This document shows, one piece after another, positions 45,291-53,555 of a stretch of DNA of 64,000 nucleotides. The notes below the pieces were generated by a model. The model saw nothing but the letters and a program-made list of their open reading frames with translations. It did no database searches and was not told where the DNA came from. Both the position numbers and the translations under genes were made by a program. The stretch comes from Faecalispora jeddahensis (GTDB lineage Bacteria > Bacillota > Clostridia > Oscillospirales > Acutalibacteraceae). Within the stretch, counting starts at the first letter, position 1; every line of letters begins with the position of its first letter. The stretch covers positions 1 to 64,000 of the forward strand of contig NZ_CBYL010000003.1 in the NCBI RefSeq assembly GCF_000577335.1, read 5' to 3'.

Positions 45291-45968
45291 ATGTACCAAG
45301 CATGTATCTTTGACTTGGATGGAACACTGGCGGATACACTCGATTCCATTGTTTATTTTGGCAACTCTGCACTGGCGGAGTGCGGTTACCCGGCAATTGA
45401 TCGTGAAAAATACCGCTACCTGGTTGGAAAAGGCTCGGATCTTCTGATGCGCGGAATGCTTCAGGAGGTTTCTCCCAAAGGATACACTGAAGATGATGTG
45501 ATTCTGCTGCGCAAAACTTACGAAAATCTTTACGAGCAGGACCCGATGTACTTTGTAGATCAGTACGACGGTATGGAAGAGGTGCTGCGTGATCTGAAAA
45601 ATCGCGGGATCAAGCTGGGAGTGCTGTCGAATAAGCCCCACAATATTACTACCCGCCTGATTACGATGATGTATTCGTCGCGGCTTTTCAACGTGTGCTA
45701 TGGCCAGCGTTTCAATGTAGAGCGCAAGCCGTCGCCGGATGGCGCGCTGGAAATCGCCAAAGAGCTTGGCGTAGAGCCGAAGAACTGTCTTTACATCGGC
45801 GACAGCGACATTGATATGCAAACCGGCATCGCCGCCGGGATGGATACCGTGGGCGTGCTTTGGGGTTTTCGCTGCCGCAACGAGCTGGAAAAAAGCCGGG
45901 CAAACTACATTGTGCACGAGCCGAAAGAAATTCTGTCAATCGTGCTGGGAGAAGCCGCGGCAGATTGA
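45291..45968 (+). CDS. HAD-family phosphatase (phosphoglycolate phosphatase-like)
   Basis: A 225-residue HAD hydrolase: nucleophile motif FDLDGTLADT (first Asp attacks phosphate), motif II VLSNKP, Lys in RKPSPDGAL, motif IV YIGDSDIDMQTG. An alpha-helical cap (about 18-85) makes it subfamily I, like Gph. The substrate may be phosphoglycolate or a sugar phosphate. The ATG at 45291 has AAAGGAG 10 nt before it. Divergent from malic enzyme and followed by a long palindromic terminator. Confidence 0.85.
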   Translation: MYQACIFDLDGTLADTLDSIVYFGNSALAECGYPAIDREKYRYLVGKGSDLLMRGMLQEVSPKGYTEDDVILLRKTYENLYEQDPMYFVDQYDGMEEVLRDLKNRGIKLGVLSNKPHNITTRLITMMYSSRLFNVCYGQRFNVERKPSPDGALEIAKELGVEPKNCLYIGDSDIDMQTGIAAGMDTVGVLWGFRCRNELEKSRANYIVHEPKEILSIVLGEAAAD

Positions 45969-45990
45969 TTCGGGAACATAAGAAAACAGA

Positions 45991-46051
45991 ATTGCAGGGA
46001 AAGAGCAAGGGCCGCAGTATCATACTGCGGCCCTTGCTCTTTCCCTGCAAT
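45991..46051 (+). terminator. Very long perfect palindrome after the HAD gene
   Basis: Two 30-nt arms (ATTGCAGGG...CAGTAT and its complement) around a single central base, with no mismatch. The transcript would fold into one long hairpin ending in a pyrimidine-rich arm. It probably ends transcription, but is twice the usual stem length. Confidence 0.7.
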
Positions 46052-46090
46052 ATATTCACTTGAAAATTGTAAAAACCACAAAGACAACAG

Positions 46091-46120
46091 TTGGTTTTCT
46101 TTCTATATATAGTATATAAT
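46091..46120 (+). promoter_or_regulatory. Candidate sigma-A promoter of the ECF sigma operon
   Basis: TTGGTT (46091-46096), 18-nt spacer, TATAAT (46115-46120). Confidence 0.45.
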
Positions 46121-46155
46121 GAAAGCAGCAGAGAGAGGCAGAGGGGTGATGATAT

Positions 46156-46707
46156 ATGCTGTTTTTTGGCATGGTAATTCAAAATGAGGAAGACCGAAGT
46201 ACAATAGAGAATTTATACCATAACTACCATCGGCTGATGATGTACATAGCCAGAGAAATTTTAAAGGATCAGGAAAAAGCGGAAGACGCAGTTTCTCAAA
46301 CTTTTATCAAGATTATTGACAACCTGCAAAAATTTTCTTTCGAAGATTGTAACAAAACAAAGGGCTTAATCGGTATATTAGTGAGGAATATTTGTTACGA
46401 CATGCTCAGGTCAGAAAATCGATGGAGCCTGGTTTCCCTGGATGAAGCCGATTTGCGCGGCAATTTGGAAGATTTTCCTTACGAAAAGCTTGCGTCAGAA
46501 GAAGGCTACCAGATGATTTTAAGTGGGATTTCTGAGCTTAGTGAAAAATCGAGCAGCGTTTTAAAGCTGAAATATATTTACGATTACTCTGATCGTGAAA
46601 TAGCGGAATTGCTAAATATTTCGCAGGAGAATGTACGGGTGCGACTACACCGGGCCAAAACCGCCCTTTTACAAAAACTGACAGAAGGGGGAGCAAACCA
46701 TGGATAA
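46156..46707 (+). CDS. ECF-type RNA polymerase sigma factor
   Basis: A 183-residue sigma-70-family factor with region 2 (about 18-85: LYHNYHRLMMYIAREILKD and AEDAVSQTFIKII) and region 4 (about 128-180: LKLKYIYDYSDREIAELL, then VRVRLHRAKTALLQ), without regions 1 and 3. AGAGGGGTGATG precedes the ATG. It overlaps the next gene by 8 nt. Together with that DUF4367 anti-sigma it forms a stress-type switch. The gene is AT-rich (sampled near 35% GC), unlike its neighbours. Confidence 0.92.
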   Translation: MLFFGMVIQNEEDRSTIENLYHNYHRLMMYIAREILKDQEKAEDAVSQTFIKIIDNLQKFSFEDCNKTKGLIGILVRNICYDMLRSENRWSLVSLDEADLRGNLEDFPYEKLASEEGYQMILSGISELSEKSSSVLKLKYIYDYSDREIAELLNISQENVRVRLHRAKTALLQKLTEGGANHG

Positions 46708-47422
46708 AAAGGAAATGAAAGATCAGATTTTTGAAGTTATGCTCCAAACGGCGGTGAAGGAAAATTTCGAAAAAGAATTACACGAACTTCCAACAGCAAA
46801 AGAGCTGACGGATGATTATGAATTATCTGAATCTACCCGAAAAGAAATCGAAAAATGGATCAAAACCGCCAATCACAAATCCACACGCCTGCGAATGCAA
46901 AAAGCAGCGAAAAGGGCAGCGGTGATCGCAGCGATCATCATCCCGGTTTCTATGGTTAGTCTGTTGAGCGTAGAGGCTTCCCGGAATTTGATTTTCAACG
47001 CTGTGATGAATTGGGCCTCCGACCATGTCAATATTCAATATCAGGATGGACAAAATTCTTCCGGTAAAACATCCTCGCCCGATGATTCCGAAATAAAGCC
47101 GCGCTATCTTCCGGAAGGTTTTATTGAGGCCGAGATAAATCAGACAGATTTAAGTTTTACTATACAATACCGAAACGATCGGGGAGAACTGATTCTTTTC
47201 CGAAAAAGCCCCCTATCAAAACAAGGATCCCTTTTGGTAGATACGGAGCACACCACTCACAAAGAAATTGAAATACAAGGAGAAAAAGCCAGCCTTTTTA
47301 TTGCAGATAAGCCGGATGAAATGTCTTACTTGTTGTGGAAAAATCATTCCTACAGTTTCCAATTAAGCTCTAAAATTCCTCCGGAGGAACTCGTAAAAAT
47401 GGCAGAAAGCGTGGCAAAATAA
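46700..47422 (+). CDS. Membrane anti-sigma factor (DUF4367)
   Basis: A 240-residue protein with a cytoplasmic N-terminal part of about 70 residues that would hold the sigma factor, one membrane helix (AAVIAAIIIPVSMVSLLSV, about 74-92), and an outer domain of about 150 residues with RYLPEGF and a terminal SYSFQLSSKIPPEELVKMAESV, the DUF4367 pattern. It overlaps the sigma gene, so the pair is co-translated. The triggering signal is unknown. Confidence 0.85.
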   Translation: MDKKEMKDQIFEVMLQTAVKENFEKELHELPTAKELTDDYELSESTRKEIEKWIKTANHKSTRLRMQKAAKRAAVIAAIIIPVSMVSLLSVEASRNLIFNAVMNWASDHVNIQYQDGQNSSGKTSSPDDSEIKPRYLPEGFIEAEINQTDLSFTIQYRNDRGELILFRKSPLSKQGSLLVDTEHTTHKEIEIQGEKASLFIADKPDEMSYLLWKNHSYSFQLSSKIPPEELVKMAESVAK

Positions 47423-47448
47423 AAAATTTTAAATTTTTGGAAAAATTT

Positions 47449-47477
47449 TGTAACAAAATGGGGGGTTCAATCGTTAT
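47449..47477 (+). promoter_or_regulatory. Candidate ECF-type promoter
   Basis: TGTAAC (47449-47454), 17-nt spacer, CGTTAT (47472-47477). The TGTAAC/CGT pattern is that of Firmicute ECF promoters and differs from sigma-A. It precedes the secreted-protein gene, making that gene a likely target of the adjacent sigma factor. Confidence 0.55.
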
Positions 47478-47516
47478 ATCAATATAAGAGAAACTCAAAA
47501 ACAAAGGAGAATGATT

Positions 47517-47948
47517 ATGTGTAAAAAAATCCTCGCATTTTTATTGGCATTTTCTGCAATCTTTACCATGAATGTTCCAGCTTTCGCAATGGAAACAGAA
47601 AAGCTGGATGTACCCAAGGCAAATTCCGGATATCAGATTATGTGGACCAATACGGACATGGTTGCAATCTCTTTGAATTTTTCCGGAAACAGAGCATCAT
47701 GTGTAGCAGAAGTCTATGCTAAATCCGGAACAAACAAAATTTCTGCTACTCTTTTACTGAAGCAGGTAACCAGTACTGGAACCAAAACGGTAAAATCATG
47801 GACAAAGAGTGTTTCTGGTGAAATCTTATATTTCGATGAAGCGTATTATGTTGCGAGCGGAAATACATATATACTGGAAGTCAACGCAAGTGTGTATCGA
47901 AACGGCACGGTAGAATATATCACTGCTTCTGACAGAGATTCTTGCTGA
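47517..47948 (+). CDS. Small secreted protein (DUF6147-like)
   Basis: A 143-residue protein with a clear signal peptide (basic MCKKI, hydrophobic LAFLLAFSAIFTMNV, cleavage after PAFA) and a beta-rich mature domain of about 118 residues. AAAGGAG lies 7 nt before the ATG at 47517. It stands directly after the anti-sigma gene and behind its own ECF-like promoter, as DUF6147 genes often do. Mature function unknown; an envelope-stress output is inference. Confidence 0.7.
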   Translation: MCKKILAFLLAFSAIFTMNVPAFAMETEKLDVPKANSGYQIMWTNTDMVAISLNFSGNRASCVAEVYAKSGTNKISATLLLKQVTSTGTKTVKSWTKSVSGEILYFDEAYYVASGNTYILEVNASVYRNGTVEYITASDRDSC

Positions 47949-48101
47949 TTTCTTCCCAATTTATTCCCGATTTAAAAATGAGGACATCCCTGCGCAATTA
48001 AATTTTTAAAAACACTTCGATATATAGAGGCTCAACTTCTCATAATAAAAAGACAATTTCAACGAATTCGCTTTTTCATGATGTAACATTCCTCCATTTT
48101 C

Positions 48102-48140
48102 TCAGTATCCCATCCGCAATTGATGCGGATGGGATACTGA
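48102..48140. other. Perfect 17-bp hairpin in a long gene-free stretch
   Basis: TCAGTATCCCATCCGCA, ATTGA loop, TGCGGATGGGATACTGA. There is no T-run on either side to make it a normal terminator. The 419-nt gap 47949-48367 otherwise holds only AT-rich DNA and the promoter of the next gene. Confidence 0.5.
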
Positions 48141-48292
48141 ACCCTCAAAAATACAAACCTCTTCATCGCCTTATTCTCCCGCCTTATCGGCTTTATTCTG
48201 AAAATCAATTCATTCCGACAATATCAAACGGAATGTAACTATAGCGATAATGAATGACTAACAGTTTTTTCCTTAAAAAACCATATATTTTA

Positions 48293-48321
48293 TTGACAAT
48301 TATTGTTTTATGTGATATATT
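48293..48321 (+). promoter_or_regulatory. Sigma-A promoter of the orphan lipoprotein gene
   Basis: Perfect TTGACA (48293-48298), 17-nt spacer, TATATT (48316-48321). Confidence 0.8.
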
Positions 48322-48367
48322 AGCTTTAAAATTAAAACAATAAAATATTGGAGGAGGAGAGATTGCC

Positions 48368-49030
48368 GTGCATTTACCAATCGACGAAAAACAGAAACGT
48401 CTCTCTCCCCCCGAAATCGGAATTCTTATTTTTACAGTTGTACTGCTGATGTTGAGCGGTTGCGCCCTTCCGTCTTCCTCCGCAAAAATTCAGTCGGAAA
48501 TACAGCTGTCTACGGCACTCTCCAATTCCTTTACACGAGGCTGGTTCGATAAATGCAATGCCCTGCAAAATGTTGCAAAAATGGCGACTGAGCAGGATTC
48601 TGGAAAATCTGCCGACTACCTGCTGGGCTACCTGCAGGGCAGCAGCCCCTCCCGCGTCGGTTATTTTCTGCGGAATATTTATTTCAGTCAGTCTGAGCTG
48701 AAAGACCAGCTGATTCCAACGGATGTCAAGCAATCCCTGGACTCCTTTACCGCCGCAGAATCCGATTATTTGGAGCAGCTCGGAAACAGGCTGCAGACAG
48801 ATGGCCAAGTTCCCCAAGAGGAAGCATTTCAAAGAAATACCCAGGAGTTAGCTGAGCTAATTCCGTATATTAATATTTGTGCGGGCGACCTGAAAGAAAA
48901 ACAAGAGGTCAAGCTTTTCCAGAATAACCTGGAAAAGGCGGTACAACTGATGAAAGCCGCTTTCCCGCAATCCAATCCCGCAGAGGCCTTCGCACCATCC
49001 GATAATATCATCATCCTCCCGGCCTCTTGA
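48368..49030 (+). CDS. Putative lipoprotein of unknown function
   Basis: A 220-residue protein starting at a GTG (GGAGGAGGAG upstream). A hydrophobic segment ends in a lipobox LLMLSGC, with Cys near residue 32 after an unusually long N-terminal stretch of about 18 residues (KQKRLSPPEIGI). The mature part is helical (LSTALSNSFTRGWFDKCNAL, SDYLEQLGNRLQ, QNNLEKAVQLMKAAF), compatible with a helical bundle. No named family recognised. Monocistronic behind a near-consensus promoter and before a strong terminator. Confidence 0.65.
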   Translation: MHLPIDEKQKRLSPPEIGILIFTVVLLMLSGCALPSSSAKIQSEIQLSTALSNSFTRGWFDKCNALQNVAKMATEQDSGKSADYLLGYLQGSSPSRVGYFLRNIYFSQSELKDQLIPTDVKQSLDSFTAAESDYLEQLGNRLQTDGQVPQEEAFQRNTQELAELIPYINICAGDLKEKQEVKLFQNNLEKAVQLMKAAFPQSNPAEAFAPSDNIIILPAS

Positions 49031-49082
49031 TTCATTTTTATATTGCTTTCCACGTAGGTTCTATCCTAGTCTATTTATCCCG

Positions 49083-49127
49083 AAAAGAGAAGCGCCCCTG
49101 TGCAATGCACAGGGGCGCTTCTCTTTT
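49083..49127. terminator. Strong bidirectional terminator
   Basis: A perfect 22-bp stem (AAAAGAGAAGCGCCCC arm at 49083, complement to 49127) with T-runs on both strands, shared by the converging lipoprotein and pyridoxamine kinase genes. Confidence 0.9.
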
Positions 49128-49155
49128 TCTGATCGAACGGAAAATAATCCGATCT

Positions 49156-50010
49156 TTATTTTACGAGACCCAGGTTTTTCAGGAGTGCGGGAATCTCCAT
49201 TTCGAAATTCACGCCGAAGCGGATGTCTGTTCCCGCCGCTTTGGTTCTGCGGATCGCCCCGCAGGTGAAATCGACCGCCAGCTGCATGGATTTCTGCAGA
49301 CCCAGCCCGTTGAGGAGCCCCGCCAGCAGCGCACTGCCGTATACATCACCGGTGCCGTGGTAAGAGCCCTCGATCCGCTCCGAAAACGCATAACTGATCT
49401 CACCCGTGGTGCTGTCGTACCCAGCGGAGCCAAGCTGACTTTCATCGAACCAAACTCCGGTCAGAACCACTTTCTTCGGGCCGAGCGCCGCCAGCGTTTT
49501 CAGAAGTTCTTCGATTTCCTGCTTCTCATACGGGCCCTCCTGATACTCCCTCTCCAGCAGGAACGCCGCCTCAGTCAGGTTCGGCACAATCAGATCCGCG
49601 CTTTTACACAGGCGCGCCATTCCCTTGGCCATTTCGGGCGTGTAAATGGAGTATAGCTCCCCGTTGTCCGCCATGACAGGGTCCACCATAATCAGGTTAT
49701 CTTCTGTTCTGAATTGGCGGAAAATATCCTCTACAATATCAATCTGCTCAAACGAGCCCAAAAAACCGCTGTACAGCGCATCGAACTGCAGACCAAGACT
49801 CTTCCAGTGCGCCGCGAACGGCGGAAGATCCTCCGTCAGATCCCGATACGTAAAGCCGGTAAATCCGCCCGTATGGGTGGAAAGCACCGCTGTAGGCATC
49901 ACGCTGGTTTCAATCCCAGCCGCCGAAATAATCGGCAGTGCCACGGTGAGGGAACATTTTCCGAACCCCGAAATATCGTGGATCGCCGCTACTCTTTTTT
50001 GCCGTTCCAT
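49156..50010 (-). CDS. Pyridoxamine/pyridoxal kinase
   Basis: Phosphorylates B6 vitamers with ATP for PLP salvage. The 284-residue ribokinase-fold protein has AIHDISGFGKCSLTVALPI at the N-terminus, SVMPTAVLSTHTGG, DPVMADNGELY and the catalytic-Asp motif GTGDVYGSALLAGL, the PdxK/PdxY arrangement. Start at ATG 50010; the frame extends 14 codons further but lacks an RBS there. Follows the hexapeptide protein closely on the same strand. Confidence 0.88.
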   Translation of the reverse strand: MERQKRVAAIHDISGFGKCSLTVALPIISAAGIETSVMPTAVLSTHTGGFTGFTYRDLTEDLPPFAAHWKSLGLQFDALYSGFLGSFEQIDIVEDIFRQFRTEDNLIMVDPVMADNGELYSIYTPEMAKGMARLCKSADLIVPNLTEAAFLLEREYQEGPYEKQEIEELLKTLAALGPKKVVLTGVWFDESQLGSAGYDSTTGEISYAFSERIEGSYHGTGDVYGSALLAGLLNGLGLQKSMQLAVDFTCGAIRRTKAAGTDIRFGVNFEMEIPALLKNLGLVK

Positions 50011-50023
50011 CCCTAAAACACCT

Positions 50024-50689
50024 CTATTTTCTTTCTGCAATTTCGCCGGCACATTTGTAAATGCTGTTCGGCGGTATCACTCCGCGCACCATCGAAAGCG
50101 GATACACTGTACTGCCGGACCCCACAACCGTACCGGGATTCAGAACCGAATTGCATCCAACCTCTACTGAATCGCCCAGAACGGCGCCGAACTTTTTCAG
50201 CCCCGTTTCCAGTATTCCGTCTTTGCTGCGAACTGTTACCAAGGTTTTGTCGGACTTCACATTGGACGTAATGGAACCGGCCCCCATATGGGAACGATAG
50301 CCCAAAATCGAATCGCCCACATAATTGTAATGCGGAACCTGCACCTTGTCGAACAAAATGACATTTTTCAACTCCGTGGAATTCCCCACCACACAGTCCG
50401 CGCCCACCAGAGCGCTGCCCCGGATGAACGCACAGTGGCGCACCTCGGTGCCCGGCCCGATGATCGCAGGCCCCGCGATGTAAGCCGTAGGGGCCACCTT
50501 GGCGCTGCGCGCAACCCAAACGTCTTCCCCGCGCTGTTCATATTCTTCCGCTGAAAGCGCCGCGCCCAGCTCGCGGATCCACCCGCTGATCTGGGGAAAC
50601 GCCTGCCAGGGATACCGACAGTCCCGCAGAAACGGAGCCGCCATCGTATGCGTCAGATCAAATAAATCCCTTGTCTCAATACTTGACAT
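50024..50689 (-). CDS. Hexapeptide-repeat (left-handed beta-helix) nucleotidyltransferase-like protein
   Basis: A 221-residue protein consisting of a helical N-terminus (about 1-50) and a left-handed beta-helix (about 58-215) of GlmU C-terminal type: VAPTAYIAGPAIIGPGTEVRH, VGADCVVGNSTELKN, MGAGSITSNVKSDK. The GlmU uridylyltransferase domain is missing, so it is either an acyl/acetyltransferase on a sugar or a UDP-GlcNAc pyrophosphorylase-related protein. RBS AGGAGATC. In a probable two-gene operon with the B6 kinase; no functional link is obvious. Confidence 0.75.
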   Translation of the reverse strand: MSSIETRDLFDLTHTMAAPFLRDCRYPWQAFPQISGWIRELGAALSAEEYEQRGEDVWVARSAKVAPTAYIAGPAIIGPGTEVRHCAFIRGSALVGADCVVGNSTELKNVILFDKVQVPHYNYVGDSILGYRSHMGAGSITSNVKSDKTLVTVRSKDGILETGLKKFGAVLGDSVEVGCNSVLNPGTVVGSGSTVYPLSMVRGVIPPNSIYKCAGEIAERK

Positions 50690-50765
50690 ACTGCTGATCT
50701 CCTAAAAATTGGTATCGTTTTGTTTCCTCTTACCATTATTCAGCTTATCACTAAAAAACGGCAAT

Positions 50766-50794
50766 TTCATCCCCTAACAAAGTTAAGGGATGAA
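50766..50794 (-). terminator. Terminator of the dockerin-protein gene
   Basis: TTCATCCCCTAAC (50766-50778) pairs with GTTAAGGGATGAA (50782-50794), one wobble; about 55 nt past the stop, with a weak U-tract. Confidence 0.6.
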
Positions 50795-50848
50795 GTTAAC
50801 ACGATTTTAAACTGTATTATTTTATTTTTATCTGAAAAAGAGCAAATG

Positions 50849-52411
50849 TCAAGGGGATTTATTCAATTCTTTTTTCAGGATCAGCAGGTCTGCCGTTGTC
50901 AGCTGCCCGTCGCCGTCCAGGTCCGCAGCGGAAAACGACGCCTCGTCCAGTTCCGCCGTACCATTCAGCACACGGTACAGCAGCTTGCTGTCGGTCTGCG
51001 TCAGGCGCCCCGTGCCGCTCAGGTCACCGGGCACGATCGCGGTAAGGCCGTCCGTCACTTCTCCGCTTCCGTTTTTGGCGAGCAGCACCGCTCCCGTCAT
51101 CACATAGCCGCTCACAAGCGGCACGCCGTTGGGCTTCTGCGCCTCCAGCGTTCCATTCTGTACCCGCAGCATGTTTTTGAGCGCCGCATATGTAGTATTT
51201 GCAGGTAAATAGATTTTTTGCGCATCGCGGTCAATTCGAACCGCTTCACTGAGACTGAAAATCTCTGTAGTCTGGTCAGAGTTCGAGGATGACTGAGAAG
51301 ATTCTTCAGAAGACGAGGACTCCCCTGTCTGCGAAGAGCTTTCCTCGCTGCTATCTTCCTGCGAAGAATCATCGGGCTCCTCCAGCAGGTCGTCCGTCAC
51401 CGGAACAAAATACCAGCCATCCTCACCCCGTACCACTGCGGCTGCGCGATCCCCGTCCGCGGCCAAAGAAATCAGCTCTCTGCCGAACCCATAGGTGCCG
51501 ATGCGTTCGCCGTTTTCAAACGCGTCGGCGCGGGAATCTCCTGTTTTGACCAGAACGCAGCCGGAAGAAAGCGCGGCGGCACAGTTAAGGTCTCCCCCTG
51601 TTTCCGCCGAGCGGCTGAACAGACGCGTGTCGGGCAGCACGTCGTACAGATCACCGGACTCATCAATCAAAATTTCAGCGCTTAAAAAGCGGAAGCCGCC
51701 CCGCGGAATTTCACTGGCAAAGAGCGATGGCTCCCCGAGCTGCGTCTCCTCCCGAATGGAGTCGGGCAGAACCTTCACACCCAGCTTGCTTTCATCAGAA
51801 TATAATGTATAAAGCACATCGTCTGGCGATACCGCCAGGGAGGAAAACTCCCCGCGCGACGAAGAGATCTGATTCAGCAGCCAACCCGAAAAATCGAACA
51901 GCAGAATTGTTTCCTCCATTGGGGTATGGAGCGCGTAATACCGCCCCGCGGAGTCCACATCGAAATCATTGCGTTCCTCTACATAAATCTGAGGAAGATC
52001 GATAAAGAGCTTTGTATCCAGCCGATCACGCCGAACCGTATAGGTATAAACACCCACGCCAAACTCATCCTTGCTGGTACCCCGATAGGGACAAACCAGT
52101 GAAAGATTTCCCTCACGATACAAGGGGTAGGCCATGTGGGCTGAAACGGTGGCCTGATCGATCACCTGTCCGTTTTCATCCAGCAGAAGGACAAATGATC
52201 GATTCTCCTCGGTTCCGCAGAGCAGAAAATGATTCTCCCCGGCAGACAGCAGCTCCACCCCTTCCGGATCCGAGAAGCCGGAGGGGAACGTCAGAGACAC
52301 CGCCGCGGCAGAAGCCCTCGCAAAAATAGAGTGCGTACCAATCGCCGTAAGCAGCAGGACGGCAGCTAACGTCAACACGACCAGAACGGAGCTTTTTCGA
52401 CCAAATTTCAT
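50849..52411 (-). CDS. Membrane-anchored propeller protein with C-terminal dockerin
   Basis: A 520-residue exported protein. N-terminal membrane/signal segment (about 8-27), a beta-propeller-like region (40-335), a Ser/Glu-rich linker (about 345-390), a small beta domain (LPANTTYAALKNML), and a type I dockerin at the end with two calcium-loop repeats (GDLSGTGRLTQTDSKLL and ADLDGDGQLTTADLLIL). Dockerins bind cohesins, but no cohesin or scaffoldin is in the window, so it may dock elsewhere. The ATG at 52411 (GGAGGGGG upstream) is preferred over codons further out. Confidence 0.8.
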   Translation of the reverse strand: MKFGRKSSVLVVLTLAAVLLLTAIGTHSIFARASAAAVSLTFPSGFSDPEGVELLSAGENHFLLCGTEENRSFVLLLDENGQVIDQATVSAHMAYPLYREGNLSLVCPYRGTSKDEFGVGVYTYTVRRDRLDTKLFIDLPQIYVEERNDFDVDSAGRYYALHTPMEETILLFDFSGWLLNQISSSRGEFSSLAVSPDDVLYTLYSDESKLGVKVLPDSIREETQLGEPSLFASEIPRGGFRFLSAEILIDESGDLYDVLPDTRLFSRSAETGGDLNCAAALSSGCVLVKTGDSRADAFENGERIGTYGFGRELISLAADGDRAAAVVRGEDGWYFVPVTDDLLEEPDDSSQEDSSEESSSQTGESSSSEESSQSSSNSDQTTEIFSLSEAVRIDRDAQKIYLPANTTYAALKNMLRVQNGTLEAQKPNGVPLVSGYVMTGAVLLAKNGSGEVTDGLTAIVPGDLSGTGRLTQTDSKLLYRVLNGTAELDEASFSAADLDGDGQLTTADLLILKKELNKSP

Positions 52412-52590
52412 CTTTTCCCCCTCCTTTTTCATTATTATAGTAGAGTAGAGAAAAAATTTTCCATTTATGTGAAAAATGTCCATGTAGTAATTTTTCATAA
52501 AAATAATAAATCTATTCGTTGATTTTCCCTAATCAAAGGCGGAGAAAAATCCCTGTTTTCACCCTTGCATCACAGATTCACATCAAAAAG

Positions 52591-52627
52591 GAACGGCCCA
52601 TCGCATCCAGTATGCTTTGGGCCGTTC
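52591..52627 (-). terminator. Terminator of the sugar operon
   Basis: GAACGGCCCA (52591-52600) pairs with TGGGCCGTTC (52618-52627); on the minus strand CTTTTTG follows. It lies about 30 nt past the rbsK stop. Confidence 0.8.
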
Positions 52628-52658
52628 AGGAGGAATATGAGAATCACAAAAAAGAGTG

Positions 52659-53543
52659 TCAAAACGCGTAACTTTCTACTTCTCGCAGCAAGGGGATCGA
52701 CGGTGCGGCCCCGTGCCGGGTAACTGCAATAGAAGAAGCCTTCGAAGCCAGCTCCAGCGACTGCGGCACGCTCAGGCCGCGGGTCATCCCGGCCAGGAAG
52801 TAACCGGTAAAGGTATCGCCCGCCGCGGTGGTATCCACCACCGGCACGGGGTAAATCCCGTGCGAAAAGCGTTCGCTTTGATGTTGATAAACCACGCCCT
52901 GACTGCCCAGCGTCAGCACGACCGCCAGCTCGGGATATTGATGTGCCAGAACCTCCAGAATCGAGTCAGGCTTCCGCTGCGCGCTGATCTGCCAGCCCTC
53001 GATTTCATTGACCAGCAGGATGGACACCTTAGAGAGGTCACACTCGCTGATCACCTCATCATACGGGGAGGGATTCAGAACGATCCGCATGCCGCGTGCG
53101 TGGGCATTCTCAATCAGGCGTGGGATTCCATTGATCTCGTTCTGCAGCAGAAGAAGGTCTCCCTCGCCGAATGCGGCAAGCACCTCGTCGGCAAAGTCCT
53201 GCGGAATACTGCGGTTGGCTCCGCCGAACAGCAGGATATTGTTCTGGCCCCCCTTATCCACCTGAATCACCGTGTGGCCGCTTTTGCCCGGCACCTGACG
53301 AATATATTCGGTATTCACACCGTTTTCGCGGCACATCGTAAGAAGCTGCCCGCCTTCCTCGCCTACCTGCCCGGCATGCCACACCTCGGCTCCCGCGCGG
53401 GCCAGCGCCACCGACTGATTCAGGCCCTTGCCGCCGATGAAGGTTTCCATCCGCCATGCGGCGGAGGTTTCTCCCGGCAGCAGGATATGGTCGACCGAAT
53501 ACACATAATCGTAATTCAGAGAACCGAAATTGAGTATCTTCAT
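52659..53543 (-). CDS. rbsK: Ribokinase (PfkB family)
   Basis: Phosphorylates D-ribose or a related sugar at C5 with ATP. The 294-residue protein has the substrate motif GGKGLNQSVALARAG near residue 37 and the catalytic/anion-hole motif DTTAAGDTFTGYFLAG near 240. Last gene of the sugar operon, 12 nt after rbsD. Given the other enzymes upstream, ribose may be only one of the substrates handled. Confidence 0.9.
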   Translation of the reverse strand: MKILNFGSLNYDYVYSVDHILLPGETSAAWRMETFIGGKGLNQSVALARAGAEVWHAGQVGEEGGQLLTMCRENGVNTEYIRQVPGKSGHTVIQVDKGGQNNILLFGGANRSIPQDFADEVLAAFGEGDLLLLQNEINGIPRLIENAHARGMRIVLNPSPYDEVISECDLSKVSILLVNEIEGWQISAQRKPDSILEVLAHQYPELAVVLTLGSQGVVYQHQSERFSHGIYPVPVVDTTAAGDTFTGYFLAGMTRGLSVPQSLELASKASSIAVTRHGAAPSIPLLREVESYAF

Positions 53544-53555
53544 AGAAAGGCTCCT

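Noticed and set aside
45131-45349. N-terminal extension of malic enzyme by 73 codons
   Set aside because: The extension has no family similarity, contains the promoter, and a good RBS precedes the internal ATG at 45130.
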